From Terriglobia bacterium (GTDB lineage: Bacteria; Acidobacteriota; Terriglobia; Bryobacterales; Bryobacteraceae): DNA of 64,000 bases. Made by a program: the position numbers and the translations under genes. The notes under the pieces are model-generated. The model did no database searches and was not told the origin of the DNA. It worked only from the letters and a program-made list of their open reading frames with translations. Location of the stretch: assembly GCA_020073365.1 (NCBI GenBank), contig JAIQFL010000004.1, positions 1 through 64,000 on the forward strand, written 5' to 3'. Position 1 is the stretch's first letter, and the number at the start of each line of letters is the position of its first letter. Positions 42,948-51,206 of the stretch are shown one piece after another.

Positions 42948-42970
42948 CACGGGCATTCCCGCCTGTGTGT
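42944..42970 (+). repeat. Palindromic intergenic repeat, family A, copy 5
   Basis: GTGACACGGGCATTCCCGCC followed by TGTGTGT. Its TGA is the stop codon of the gene at 42036, as in ilvB. Confidence 0.75.
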
Positions 42971-42978
42971 CTTTTTGA

Positions 42979-43683
42979 TTAACCGCGCCCAATCCATTTG
43001 GCCAACCCGTAGGCCGCCGCCGAGGCCAGCCCGCCGATCACCACCGTCTGCAATCCGCCCCGCCAGGGCGAAATACCAGTCATTCTGCCCTTCACATATC
43101 CAAACGCAAACAGCGCCGCCAGAGTGACCGCAACCGAAATAGCGAGCGCCCGATCCAGATTGCCCACCAGCATGTATGGCCCCAACGGTACCAGACCTCC
43201 GAGGATGTACGAAATCGCAATGGTGACCGCGCTGTTGCGCGCGCGCTGGGGGTCGGGCTCCTCGAAGCCCAGCTCGAACTTCATCATGAAATCCACCCAG
43301 TGCTTCTGGTCGGCGCAGATGGCTGCCACCACCGGGGCGAGGTCGGCCTCAGACATTCCGTAACCGCGGAAGACTTCGGCTACTTCCTCGCGCTCTTTGT
43401 CGGGCAGTTCCACCGTCTCGCGGATCTCTCGTTCGCGTTCCGACCTGTAATGATCGCGATCGGTTCGCGCGGCGAGGTATCCTCCCAATCCCATGGCGAT
43501 CGATCCGGCGGCGATCTCGGCCAGTCCGGCAATCACCACGATGCTGGTGGTGGCCATCGCGGTCCCGGTGAGTCCCGCGGCCAGCGCAAACGGAACTGTG
43601 AGGCCGTCCGACATCCCGATCACTACGTCCCGGACGGAGGCCGAGGCTTCGAAGTGCGTCTCCACGTGCGGTGTTATAGGCAT
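42979..43683 (-). CDS. VIT1/CCC1-family membrane transporter
   Basis: A 234-residue protein of the vacuolar iron transporter/CCC1 family (ferrous iron or manganese export). Helix 1 carries the family sequence VRDVVIGMSDGLTVPFALAA with the conserved Asp. Helix 2 has IAGLAEIAAGSIAMGLGGYL with the conserved Glu/Met metal path. Three more helices follow a Glu-rich cytoplasmic metal-binding stretch (EREREIRETVELPDKEREEV). ATG at 43683 matches the family start. It lies alone. Whether it exports Fe or Mn cannot be read from sequence. Confidence 0.92.
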   Translation of the reverse strand: MPITPHVETHFEASASVRDVVIGMSDGLTVPFALAAGLTGTAMATTSIVVIAGLAEIAAGSIAMGLGGYLAARTDRDHYRSEREREIRETVELPDKEREEVAEVFRGYGMSEADLAPVVAAICADQKHWVDFMMKFELGFEEPDPQRARNSAVTIAISYILGGLVPLGPYMLVGNLDRALAISVAVTLAALFAFGYVKGRMTGISPWRGGLQTVVIGGLASAAAYGLAKWIGRG

Positions 43684-43766
43684 AAACCCAACATCATCGC
43701 ACGGCCGGGGCGAGGGGCCGGACGGGATGATCACACACCGTGGGGGAGGGGGTTATGCAGATCGCC

Positions 43767-44123
43767 TCACGACTTCGCGGCGTCGGCATGGCTGAGCAGC
43801 GCGGATGCCGCTTTGACGATTTGCGCGTGGATCTCCCGGTTGCCGGTAAGTGCTGCGAGCTCGATGATGGCGCGGCCGGTCAGATCGTCGCGAGCCGCCG
43901 GAGATAGCTTGGCCCAGACCGGATCGCCAGGTTCACCCCCGCCATGGTGGATGTGGCCGTGCGCATCGGTCCAGGCGCCCGGGGCATCGTAGATGATGCT
44001 GTACAGAGTCCTGACTGCCGAGCCTGCCGTGAGGCCCGAGCAGCCGAGGTCCGTGTGCAGGTTCGGGCCGCCGGCCTGTGTTCGGAGACCGGACGGATCT
44101 TTGGCGTGCTTTTGGAGACGCAT
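43767..44123 (-). CDS. Conserved hypothetical soluble protein
   Basis: 118 residues from an ATG at 44123 preceded by CCGGGAATAAATCC. It has a His/Gly-rich centre (GAWTDAHGHIHHGGGEPGDP) and a helical end (PAARDDLTGRAIIELAALTG, AQIVKAASALLSHADAAKS). The His cluster could bind metal. A TATATA box lies just upstream at about 44138-44143, and the HugZ-like gene is divergent. I do not recognise the family. A start ten codons further upstream is possible. Confidence 0.55.
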   Translation of the reverse strand: MRLQKHAKDPSGLRTQAGGPNLHTDLGCSGLTAGSAVRTLYSIIYDAPGAWTDAHGHIHHGGGEPGDPVWAKLSPAARDDLTGRAIIELAALTGNREIHAQIVKAASALLSHADAAKS

Positions 44124-44199
44124 GGATTTATTCCCGGTATATAGTGAGCCCACGCGCCGGAACGTTACACCTCAGGCGCGATTTGGCTACCATAGAGCC

Positions 44200-44979
44200 G
44201 TGTCTACCCGACAACATGCCGGCCCCGGACCGGCCGGCCCGGATGTTCCCGAGCCTTCGCTCGCCGAACGCGCGCGCACGCTGGCTGCGCTGGGGCGAAT
44301 CGGCAGCCTCTCGACGCATTCGCGGAAGTTTCCGGGATTCCCCTTCGGCTCCATGATGCCCTATGCGGCCGATCCGCTCGGCCGCCCGGTCTTCTTGATC
44401 AGCAGCATGGCCATGCACACGCAGAACCTGCGGCAGGATCCGCGCGCCAGCCTGCTCATCACCCAGCCGGATGTTTCCGGCGATCCCCTGGGGGCCGCCC
44501 GCCTGACGGTGGTTGGCGCCGTCGCGGAGGCGCCGGCCGGGGAGGTCCGCGACCTCTATCTCTCCCGCTACGAGAACGCCCGGTATTGGCAGGACTACAC
44601 CGACTTTGCGTATTTCCGCCTGGAGGTCTCGGGCGTGTACTTCATCGGCGGCTTCGGCGTGATGGGATGGATCGCCGCCGAGGACTACGCCAGCGCCCGG
44701 CCCGACCCGCTGTGGGAGGCCGCGCCGGGCATCCTCCAGCACATGAATGCCGATCACGCCGACGCCCTGGTCCTGGTGGCGCGCCACTTTGCAGGGGAGG
44801 CCGCCGATAAGGCCGTGATGACCGCCGTGGATCGCCTGGGCTTCCAGCTTCGGCTGGAGGCCGGGGAGAGGATTCATGGCCGGCGTTTGGCTTTCTTGCG
44901 GGAGGTGACGAATACCGAAGAGGCGCGGCAGGTGCTGGTCGAGATGGTGCGGCAGTCCCGATCAACGGGCGCAGGCTGA
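44200..44979 (+). CDS. HugZ-like heme-utilisation/pyridoxamine-phosphate-oxidase-fold protein
   Basis: 259 residues. The split-barrel FMN-binding-like domain occupies residues ~15-165 (SLSTHSRKFPGFPFGSMMPY, GRPVFLISSMAMHTQNLRQD, RASLLITQP). The C-terminal DUF2470 domain starts near 175 (ILQHMNADHADALVLVARHF). This order is that of HugZ/HutZ heme oxygenases and their plant relatives, where the His of the second domain can bind heme. GTG start at 44200 gives the family length. Function in heme degradation is inferred. Its last 18 nt overlap the convergent HNH gene. Confidence 0.85.
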   Translation: MSTRQHAGPGPAGPDVPEPSLAERARTLAALGRIGSLSTHSRKFPGFPFGSMMPYAADPLGRPVFLISSMAMHTQNLRQDPRASLLITQPDVSGDPLGAARLTVVGAVAEAPAGEVRDLYLSRYENARYWQDYTDFAYFRLEVSGVYFIGGFGVMGWIAAEDYASARPDPLWEAAPGILQHMNADHADALVLVARHFAGEAADKAVMTAVDRLGFQLRLEAGERIHGRRLAFLREVTNTEEARQVLVEMVRQSRSTGAG

Positions 44980-45417
44980 CCGGGAACGGTCGGCTCCTTT
45001 GGCCAGCCGCGCCCGGAGCCGGGCGGTGGCGGCGAGGTGGCACTTCAGGCAGAGAGTGCGCATGTTGGACAGGTCGCATTCTCCGCCGCCTTCGGCCACC
45101 GGGATGATGTGGTCGGCATCCCAGAGATGGCGGCGCAGTCCCCAGTCTTTTTCGAACTGCCGGCGCCGGGCGTAGTCGAGCTTGCGCTTATCCTTGCGCA
45201 GGGCTTCGGTATCGATGCCGCATTGCGCGCAGACACCCTGATCGCGGGCGAAGACCTGGGCGCGGAGGTAGCCGGGGTCGGTGCGCAGCTTCCATTCGTG
45301 CACGCAGGACGGGCCGCAGAAGGTGTAGCGGCCTTGGGGGACAGCGGCGCTGCACCAGCGGCAGGCTCCGCGCTGCCGTTTTACCCAGCCACCGGGCTTG
45401 GTGCGGAGTTGAGTCAT
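44962..45417 (-). CDS. HNH-motif protein with zinc-finger-like Cys pairs
   Basis: 151 residues. The N-terminal region contains CRWCSAAVPQGRYTFCGPSC (two Cys pairs, zinc ribbon-like) and CAQCGIDTEALR. The C-terminal HNH core is LWDADHIIPVAEGGGECDLS then NMRTLCLKCH, with DH, N and H at the right spacing. HNH proteins of this size may be nucleases of mobile elements or housekeeping repair proteins; no partner genes help. ATG at 45417; it overlaps the end of the HugZ-like gene on the other strand. Confidence 0.85.
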   Translation of the reverse strand: MTQLRTKPGGWVKRQRGACRWCSAAVPQGRYTFCGPSCVHEWKLRTDPGYLRAQVFARDQGVCAQCGIDTEALRKDKRKLDYARRRQFEKDWGLRRHLWDADHIIPVAEGGGECDLSNMRTLCLKCHLAATARLRARLAKGADRSRSACAR

Positions 45418-45430
45418 GCGGGAATGGCTA

Positions 45431-47779
45431 CTACCGTGCCGTCGGGTCCCAACCGTCGGCACCCGCCAGGAATCGCCGCGTCTCGAAACGAGCGGCTTCC
45501 TGGGCGGTAAGCTTCCTGGTGTGCGAGTCGCGCTGCTCGGGATGCGCGCCTGGCCCCGAAGAATTGTACTCCGCATAGAATGCGGTCTCGATCGAATGCG
45601 TCTCGCCAGGATGCCACTCCCGCCATCCAGCGGGCTCGATGTGAGCACCCATCTCCGTATTCAGGAACACCGCGGCGGCGTAGGGGCGCCAGGGACGTCC
45701 CAGCCAGACATGGCTCACCCCGGATTCCGCGGTGAGCTTCGACCGGTTGAAGACGAAGGCGCTGTCCTGTTCCGGATAGTGTTTGCTCTGCGCCGTGACG
45801 AAACCCTCCGCGTGGCTGGTGCTGTGGATCTCACAGTTCTCGAAGACGGCATTGCCGTCGCCGAAGATGAAATCCACGTTTCCTTCGATATAGGAATCCG
45901 CAAAATACTGGCGGGCGGGAACGCACGGCTGCCCGCCCGAAGCGCAACTCTTGCTCCCGGCGTAAAGCGTGTCCTGGTTTCCCAGAAGGCGCATGTTGCG
46001 AAACACGGCCCGGTCGCCGGTGACCAGCAACGCCACGGCCTGCGAGCCTGCGGGCAGTTGCGGATGCGTAGCGTTGAAGTCGTTCGCAAACGTCAGGTTT
46101 TCCGCGCTGAAGTTGTCGCCGCGCACCTCCACCGTAGCGGACTTGAGCGTGCTGCCCGTGGAGCCGTTACTCTTATCGAATACGATCACCGTCTTCTTCG
46201 CGTCTGAGTATGGGCTGCGCAGATGGATGTTCGGCTTATTGATCGTCAGGACTTCGCGGTACACACCGGGCGCAACGGAGATCAGGGCGCCAGCGGCCGG
46301 CGCGACATCGATGGCTCGCTGGATGGAGTAGTAGTCGCCAGTGCCGGACGCGGCCACGTAGAACGTCGGATCCTCGGGCGGAACGGTTACGCTGGCCGCG
46401 GGGGCCGTGGGGATCTCCGGAAACGGCGCGAAGCGGCTCTGGCAGCTCAGCGCCGCACCCTCACCGGCGCCGGAATTGAGCACTGCCACACCGTTTCCCT
46501 GGGGCGCCAGGTTTCCGCGCCGCGGCCCAATGCGGATTTCGGCGTTTTCCGCGCGGACTTCCTCGGGACGCAAACCATCCACCGTCACATTGTCCAGAGT
46601 CACACCGAGCTTGTGCTCCGCATCCAGGCCCAAAAACGTGAACCAGCCCGGGGTAACGCTGTGGACGTCCTTCAGCAGAATGTCGCGGTACACCGGGAGC
46701 CGCGTGCCGGGGAACGTGGTGTACATGGGGGTGAGCAGGATAGGGTTGAAGACGTTCCGCATGCAGACGTTTTCGTAGGAGACATTCTGCACCAGGCCGC
46801 CGCGGCTGCGGTCGGACTTGATGCGGATGCCGTTGTCGGCGCCGTCGATGGTCAGGTCGGTGACAAGGATGTCGCTCACGCCGCCCGAGGTGCCGCTGCC
46901 GATCGACATGCCGTGTCCGGAGTAGAAATGGTTGTGCGCGATGGTGATGTGGGAAGCCGCTCCCTGGCTCCCCGTCTTGATGGCTACGTTGTCGTCGCCC
47001 GTCGAAATCTCGCACCAGGCGATGGTCACGTTGGTGGAAGAGGAGGGATCGATACCATCGGTATTGCGCGCCGTTTTGGGCGTTTGGATCTTCACGGCCC
47101 ACGCGGTAAACCCGTTGGTCTGGTCCACGCCCACGTGAAAATTCGGCGAGTTGCGCAGCGTGATCCGGTATAGGGTGAAATCGTCCGACTGACGGACGGC
47201 CAGCATGCGCGGCACGGCTTGTGCCTGGTCCATGACCTTGGCCGCGTGCGCCAGGTCCCACCAAGTGACATTCTGGCCGAGCAGCCTGGCCCCGCCGCGG
47301 CCATCGATTGCGCCGTCGCCCATGATGCCGCTCCCCGGCGCATGGTCCGCCTGGATGAACGGCTTGCATCCGCGGCCGCGCTCGCCGCGTTCACTCACTA
47401 CGCCGCAACTTCCCAGTGTGAGGTCGTAGTCGCGAGGGTTTCGCGAGGCGAACAGGGCGACGCCAGCATCCACCAGCAGCGTGACACCGGGCTTGAGCTG
47501 GAACGGCCCGGAAAGGAAGATGTTGTTGGCCCCCGCGGATTTCAGCGCGACGGCCCGGCCGGCTCCACAACCATCGATGGCGCTCTGAATCCGCGCCGTG
47601 TCGAGCGTGGCCTCGCTCGATTCCGGCAGGACGCCCTGGGGGGCCGAGAGTCGAGCCGTCAAGACCGTACACATCTGCGGAAAGCGGGGCTCACTGACGT
47701 GTCGCGTATCCTGCGCGTGGAGCGCCGGAAGCAGGGCCGCAAGAGCCGCCAGCCGAAGTGCTAACGTGGTGGAAGTCAT
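45431..47779 (-). CDS. Exported pectinase fusion: GH28 polygalacturonase plus CE8 pectin methylesterase
   Basis: 782 residues with signal peptide (1-22, ALRLAALAALLPALHA). Residues ~35-470 form a GH28 beta-helix with all four motifs: NTDGID (239-244), GDDNVAIKTG (261-270), GHGMSIGS (288-295), IRIKSD (318-323). A Pro/Ala linker (IPTAPAASVTVPPEDP) leads to a CE8 beta-helix (~485-770) with GNQDTLYAG, GNVDFIFGDGNAVFEN (both catalytic Asp) and VWLGRPWRPYAAAV. One protein could both remove methyl esters and cleave the polygalacturonan. Its promoter carries an operator-like palindrome at 47783-47808. It is divergent from the Hsp70-like gene. Confidence 0.93.
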   Translation of the reverse strand: MTSTTLALRLAALAALLPALHAQDTRHVSEPRFPQMCTVLTARLSAPQGVLPESSEATLDTARIQSAIDGCGAGRAVALKSAGANNIFLSGPFQLKPGVTLLVDAGVALFASRNPRDYDLTLGSCGVVSERGERGRGCKPFIQADHAPGSGIMGDGAIDGRGGARLLGQNVTWWDLAHAAKVMDQAQAVPRMLAVRQSDDFTLYRITLRNSPNFHVGVDQTNGFTAWAVKIQTPKTARNTDGIDPSSSTNVTIAWCEISTGDDNVAIKTGSQGAASHITIAHNHFYSGHGMSIGSGTSGGVSDILVTDLTIDGADNGIRIKSDRSRGGLVQNVSYENVCMRNVFNPILLTPMYTTFPGTRLPVYRDILLKDVHSVTPGWFTFLGLDAEHKLGVTLDNVTVDGLRPEEVRAENAEIRIGPRRGNLAPQGNGVAVLNSGAGEGAALSCQSRFAPFPEIPTAPAASVTVPPEDPTFYVAASGTGDYYSIQRAIDVAPAAGALISVAPGVYREVLTINKPNIHLRSPYSDAKKTVIVFDKSNGSTGSTLKSATVEVRGDNFSAENLTFANDFNATHPQLPAGSQAVALLVTGDRAVFRNMRLLGNQDTLYAGSKSCASGGQPCVPARQYFADSYIEGNVDFIFGDGNAVFENCEIHSTSHAEGFVTAQSKHYPEQDSAFVFNRSKLTAESGVSHVWLGRPWRPYAAAVFLNTEMGAHIEPAGWREWHPGETHSIETAFYAEYNSSGPGAHPEQRDSHTRKLTAQEAARFETRRFLAGADGWDPTAR

Positions 47780-47782
47780 ATC

Positions 47783-47808
47783 CTTACTGTATTCCCAGTA
47801 AGAGTATA
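47783..47808 (-). promoter_or_regulatory. -10 box and operator-like palindrome of the pectinase fusion gene
   Basis: On the minus strand TATACT (47803-47808) is followed directly by CTTACTG-GGAATA-CAGTAAG (47783-47802), a perfect 7-bp inverted repeat that covers the expected transcription start and ends 4 nt before the ATG. A bound dimeric regulator would block initiation. No convincing -35 box is seen. Confidence 0.6.
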
Positions 47809-47872
47809 ATTTCCTGATTGCCGCGAGTGCTCTCGACGCCTTCGCACAGAATGAGAATCGACGGGAACTCCC

Positions 47873-49171
47873 ATGGTGACACGAAACCGCCCCGCTATCG
47901 GAATTGACTTCGGCACCACCAACAGTTCCGTGGCGCTGGCGACCGGTGGGCCGGATGTCCAACTCGTTCCGTTCGCGTACACCGGAGGCGTCACGGAGGC
48001 GTTCCGCTCGCTGCTTTACCTGGAACACGTCAAGGAGCGCGGCCGCGCCGCGGTCAAGTCATGGACGGGCCCGACAGCCATTGAACAGTACCTCGCCACG
48101 GAAACCAAAGGACGCCTGATTCAATCCCTGAAGTCGCACCTCTCCAGCCGGAGCCTGACCAGCACGGACGTATTTGGACATCGCCACACCATCGAAGCCC
48201 TGATCGCCCGCATTCTGGCCGACCTGCGAGTACAGGCGGAACGCCACTTCGGCATCCCCATCCGGCACGCCATGGTCGGGCGGCCCGTGCGGTTCGTAGG
48301 CGCCGAAACCGAGGACGACAACCAATACGCGCTCTCACGCCTCCGCAAGGCGCTCCAGATTGCGGGGTTCGAATCCGTGGATTTCGAGATGGAGCCGGTG
48401 GCCGCCGCCTACCACTACGAATCGACCTTGGACCACGATGAACTGATCCTCATTGGGGATTTCGGGGGCGGCACCAGCGACTTCTCCTTGCTGCAGGTGG
48501 GCCCCGGCGTTCGCGATCGCGGCCGGACTCCACGGGACTTCCTGGGAAACAGCGGCGTCGGACTCGCCGGCGATGCCTTCGACGCCAAGATTGTCCGCAA
48601 CCTGGTCTCTCCGCGGCTGGGGGCGGGTTCCTCGGCGCGGTCGCTGAACAAGGTGTTGCCGGCGGTTCCGAACTGGGTTTATTTCAAGCTGGAGCGCTGG
48701 CATCATCTCTCCTTCCTGCGCACCATGCCCGTGCTCAACATGTTGAACAGCACCAAAGCCACGGCCTTCGAGCCGGAGAAGATCGAGGCGCTGATCCACC
48801 TGATCGAGGACGACCTGGGATACCATCTCCACGCCGCCGTGCAGCGCGTGAAGTGCGCGCTCTCTCAGGCGTCCCACGCGGAATTCTGTTTTGTGGATGG
48901 CCGCCTGGAAATCCGCGCCCTGGTGACGCGTCAGGATTTCGAGACGTGGGTAAGCGAGGAAGTCGCGACCATCGAACGCGCGGTCGATTCCCTGCTAAAG
49001 ACCGCCGGGGTGGAGCCGCGGGATGTGGACGCCGTGTTCCTGACCGGAGGATCTTCGTTCGTACCGGCAGTCCGCCGGATCTTCGATACCCGATTCGGGG
49101 CTGGCCGAGTCCGTACGGGCAACGAATTCACGTCGGTGGCGCGCGGCCTGGCGTTGAAGGCAGCCCGCTAG
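47873..49171 (+). CDS. Hsp70-family ATPase (YegD-like)
   Basis: A 432-residue actin-fold ATPase without a substrate-binding domain. Phosphate-1 loop IGIDFGTTNSSVALATGG (9-26), phosphate-2 loop ILIGDFGGGTSDFSLLQVG (about 192-210), adenosine motif VFLTGGSSFVPAVRRIF (about 388-404). The size and the lack of the C-terminal beta sandwich match YegD-type Hsp70-like proteins, whose role is unclear. GTG-like alternatives exist, but ATG at 47873 fits the family start. Divergent from the pectinase gene. Confidence 0.9.
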   Translation: MVTRNRPAIGIDFGTTNSSVALATGGPDVQLVPFAYTGGVTEAFRSLLYLEHVKERGRAAVKSWTGPTAIEQYLATETKGRLIQSLKSHLSSRSLTSTDVFGHRHTIEALIARILADLRVQAERHFGIPIRHAMVGRPVRFVGAETEDDNQYALSRLRKALQIAGFESVDFEMEPVAAAYHYESTLDHDELILIGDFGGGTSDFSLLQVGPGVRDRGRTPRDFLGNSGVGLAGDAFDAKIVRNLVSPRLGAGSSARSLNKVLPAVPNWVYFKLERWHHLSFLRTMPVLNMLNSTKATAFEPEKIEALIHLIEDDLGYHLHAAVQRVKCALSQASHAEFCFVDGRLEIRALVTRQDFETWVSEEVATIERAVDSLLKTAGVEPRDVDAVFLTGGSSFVPAVRRIFDTRFGAGRVRTGNEFTSVARGLALKAAR

Positions 49172-49238
49172 AATGACTAAACAGGCGGGACGGCTTGGCC
49201 TTTCGCCTCCAGTCGAGAGCAATTCCCTGAAATGCGGA

Positions 49239-49244
49239 TATAAT
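49239..49244 (+). promoter_or_regulatory. Consensus -10 box before the DUF362 gene
   Basis: TATAAT at 49239-49244, about 25 nt upstream of a strong ribosome site (AAGGAGA at 49270-49276) and the ATG at 49283. No clear -35 box at 16-18 nt. Confidence 0.5.
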
Positions 49245-49282
49245 AGGGTCTTAAAGTCTGGTCGTGGACAAGGAGACATCCC

Positions 49283-50350
49283 ATGAGTTTCTCCCGCAGA
49301 AGTTTCTTCAGCTTGGTCGCCGGAGCCGGTGGTCTTTCCGTTCTCCGGGCACAGGTCGCCGGACCCGCGACGCCGCCCCTCACGTTTAACCGGCAACCCG
49401 TCCCGCGGTCGACGGTCGCCATCGTCAAGGGAGAACAGCGACGGCAGATCGTTCAGGACGCCCTGGCCGCCATCGACCATCAGATCCGGCCGGCGCTGAA
49501 GCAGAAGAAGTACGTGGTCATCAAGGTAAACAACGTCTCGACCATCAATCAACTGGCGGCCACCCACGCCGACACGATCTCGGGAATCCTGGACTATCTG
49601 CTCCCTCGCGTGAAGATGCCCGTGACGATCGTCGAATCGTCTGCCGGCGACACCATGGAGGGGTTCCGGAACTTCGGATACACGAAAATCGCCGACGCCA
49701 ACCGCAACGTCTCCCTGGTGGATTTGAACGCCGAGGCAAAATACGAGGTGATCCCGCTCATCGACTACGACCTCCACCTGCAGCCGGTTCGCCTGGCCGC
49801 GCGCCTGCTCGATCCGGATGCGTTCATCATCTGCGCAGGCATTTTGAAGACGCACAATACCGTGGTGGCGACGCTATCAGTGAAGAACATGGTGCTGGGC
49901 GCGCCTCTCCATTTCGCCCCGAAGGAAACGCCCCGATGGAACGACAAGCGCAAATACCACACGGGCATCCGGCAGACCCACTACAACATGCTCCTCACCG
50001 CGCAAAAGCTGCGGCCCCATTGGGGAGTGGCATTGCTGGACGGCTTCGAGGGCATGGAAGGCAACGGGCCGGGATCGGGCACACCGGTTGCCTCGCGGAT
50101 CGCGATAGCGTCCACTGACTTCATCGCGGCCGACCGCGTAGGTGTGGAGTCGATGGGCATCAATCCCGCCTGGCTGGGGTACCTGAACTACTGCGGCCAG
50201 TTGGGGCTGGGAAACTACGATATCGCCAAGATCGATGTGGTCGGTGAAACCATCGCCAGCGTGCAGAAGAAGTACCGTATGCACCAGGACATCGATCGCG
50301 AACTCGAGTGGATGGGCGAAATGAAGGACCTTCCCCCGAAGCTCGGATGA
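49283..50350 (+). CDS. Tat-exported DUF362-domain protein
   Basis: 355 residues. The N-terminus MSFSRRSFFSLVAGAGG is a Tat signal (SRRSFF), implying export of a folded, probably cofactor-bearing protein. The DUF362 domain (about 90-300) shows VVIKVNNVSTINQLAATHAD, VTIVESSAGDTMEGFRNFGY, ICAGILKTHNTVVATLSVKN and VALLDGFEGMEGNGPGSGTP. DUF362 proteins are often linked to 4Fe-4S clusters, but this one has no ferredoxin Cys motif. Function unknown. It follows the Hsp70-like gene by ~110 nt and has its own TATAAT. Confidence 0.87.
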   Translation: MSFSRRSFFSLVAGAGGLSVLRAQVAGPATPPLTFNRQPVPRSTVAIVKGEQRRQIVQDALAAIDHQIRPALKQKKYVVIKVNNVSTINQLAATHADTISGILDYLLPRVKMPVTIVESSAGDTMEGFRNFGYTKIADANRNVSLVDLNAEAKYEVIPLIDYDLHLQPVRLAARLLDPDAFIICAGILKTHNTVVATLSVKNMVLGAPLHFAPKETPRWNDKRKYHTGIRQTHYNMLLTAQKLRPHWGVALLDGFEGMEGNGPGSGTPVASRIAIASTDFIAADRVGVESMGINPAWLGYLNYCGQLGLGNYDIAKIDVVGETIASVQKKYRMHQDIDRELEWMGEMKDLPPKLG

Positions 50351-50362
50351 AGAACCCGGGGT

Positions 50363-51136
50363 TCAATTCTCCGACGCTTTGTCCGCGCGGTCGATCACCA
50401 GAACTTCGGTCGGGACCTTGCGGGACTCGAGTTTGAGCCCGAGCTGCTCCTGCAAAGCAGCGAAGATCGAGGGGCCGGCGGCGCCGTCCGGCGCAAGCGT
50501 GCCCGCCTTATCGCCGCCTGCCGGAGGCTTCGCCTGTGTGTCCTCGGGCGTCCATTCCAGCTTGATATCGAATGCTCCCTCGACTCCAGTGAAGTCCGCC
50601 ACAGGCAAGTGCAATGCGTCTGATAGCTTCTGCGCCAAATTTGCCATGGTACACGCCTGGGCATCGATGCCGCCCCGGCGCGCGTGCGTGAAGGAGTGGG
50701 CCTCGGGCGTGGATCGCTGGGCCTTCAGACCGCTTTTTCCCACCACCAGCGCGTAGCCGGACATCGGCCGTTTCTCCCGGTGAAACACCAGTTTGAACCG
50801 TTCGGCCAGCAACGACTGGAGCATGATCATCAAGTCGTGATCCCCGGCCGGACCGGCCGCCTTGGCGTCGATGTCGTAACGTTCGTCATCGATCCACTTC
50901 GGCCCGCCCAGTACCTGGGTTTCCGGCACGTTATAAGCGCCCCGGATACAGCGCCTGAGGGTGACGTTCCGCGCGCTGATGCGGCCCGTTTCCGACGTGA
51001 CGCCCGAGATGCTGCGGGGCTCGGCTTTACTCGGCTTGATCGACGCCACTTCAAACGTTGGAGCTGGTGCAGTCTGTCCGAACGCCCGCACCGCCAGAAT
51101 CAGGATCCCGCCTGCCAACAGCCCTCTCTTCTTCAT
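50363..51136 (-). CDS. TIGR03435-family exported protein
   Basis: 257 residues with signal peptide (MKKRGLLAGGILILAVRAFG). The family pattern is clear: FEVASIKPSK near the mature start, ARNVTLRRCIRGAYNVPETQ followed by VLGGPKWIDDERYDIDAKA, LMIMLQSLLAERFKLVFHRE, ADFTGVEGAFDIKLEWTPED, and the end AALQEQLGLKLESRKVPTEV LVID. This family is strongly expanded in Solibacter-type acidobacteria and has no known function. Convergent with the DUF362 gene. Confidence 0.95.
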   Translation of the reverse strand: MKKRGLLAGGILILAVRAFGQTAPAPTFEVASIKPSKAEPRSISGVTSETGRISARNVTLRRCIRGAYNVPETQVLGGPKWIDDERYDIDAKAAGPAGDHDLMIMLQSLLAERFKLVFHREKRPMSGYALVVGKSGLKAQRSTPEAHSFTHARRGGIDAQACTMANLAQKLSDALHLPVADFTGVEGAFDIKLEWTPEDTQAKPPAGGDKAGTLAPDGAAGPSIFAALQEQLGLKLESRKVPTEVLVIDRADKASEN

Positions 51137-51206
51137 ACCGATTTGACGTTTCCATTCGGATTTTCGTTAAGGGCAATCCTGAGGAACTGCCATCGAGCTT
51201 CGGGCT

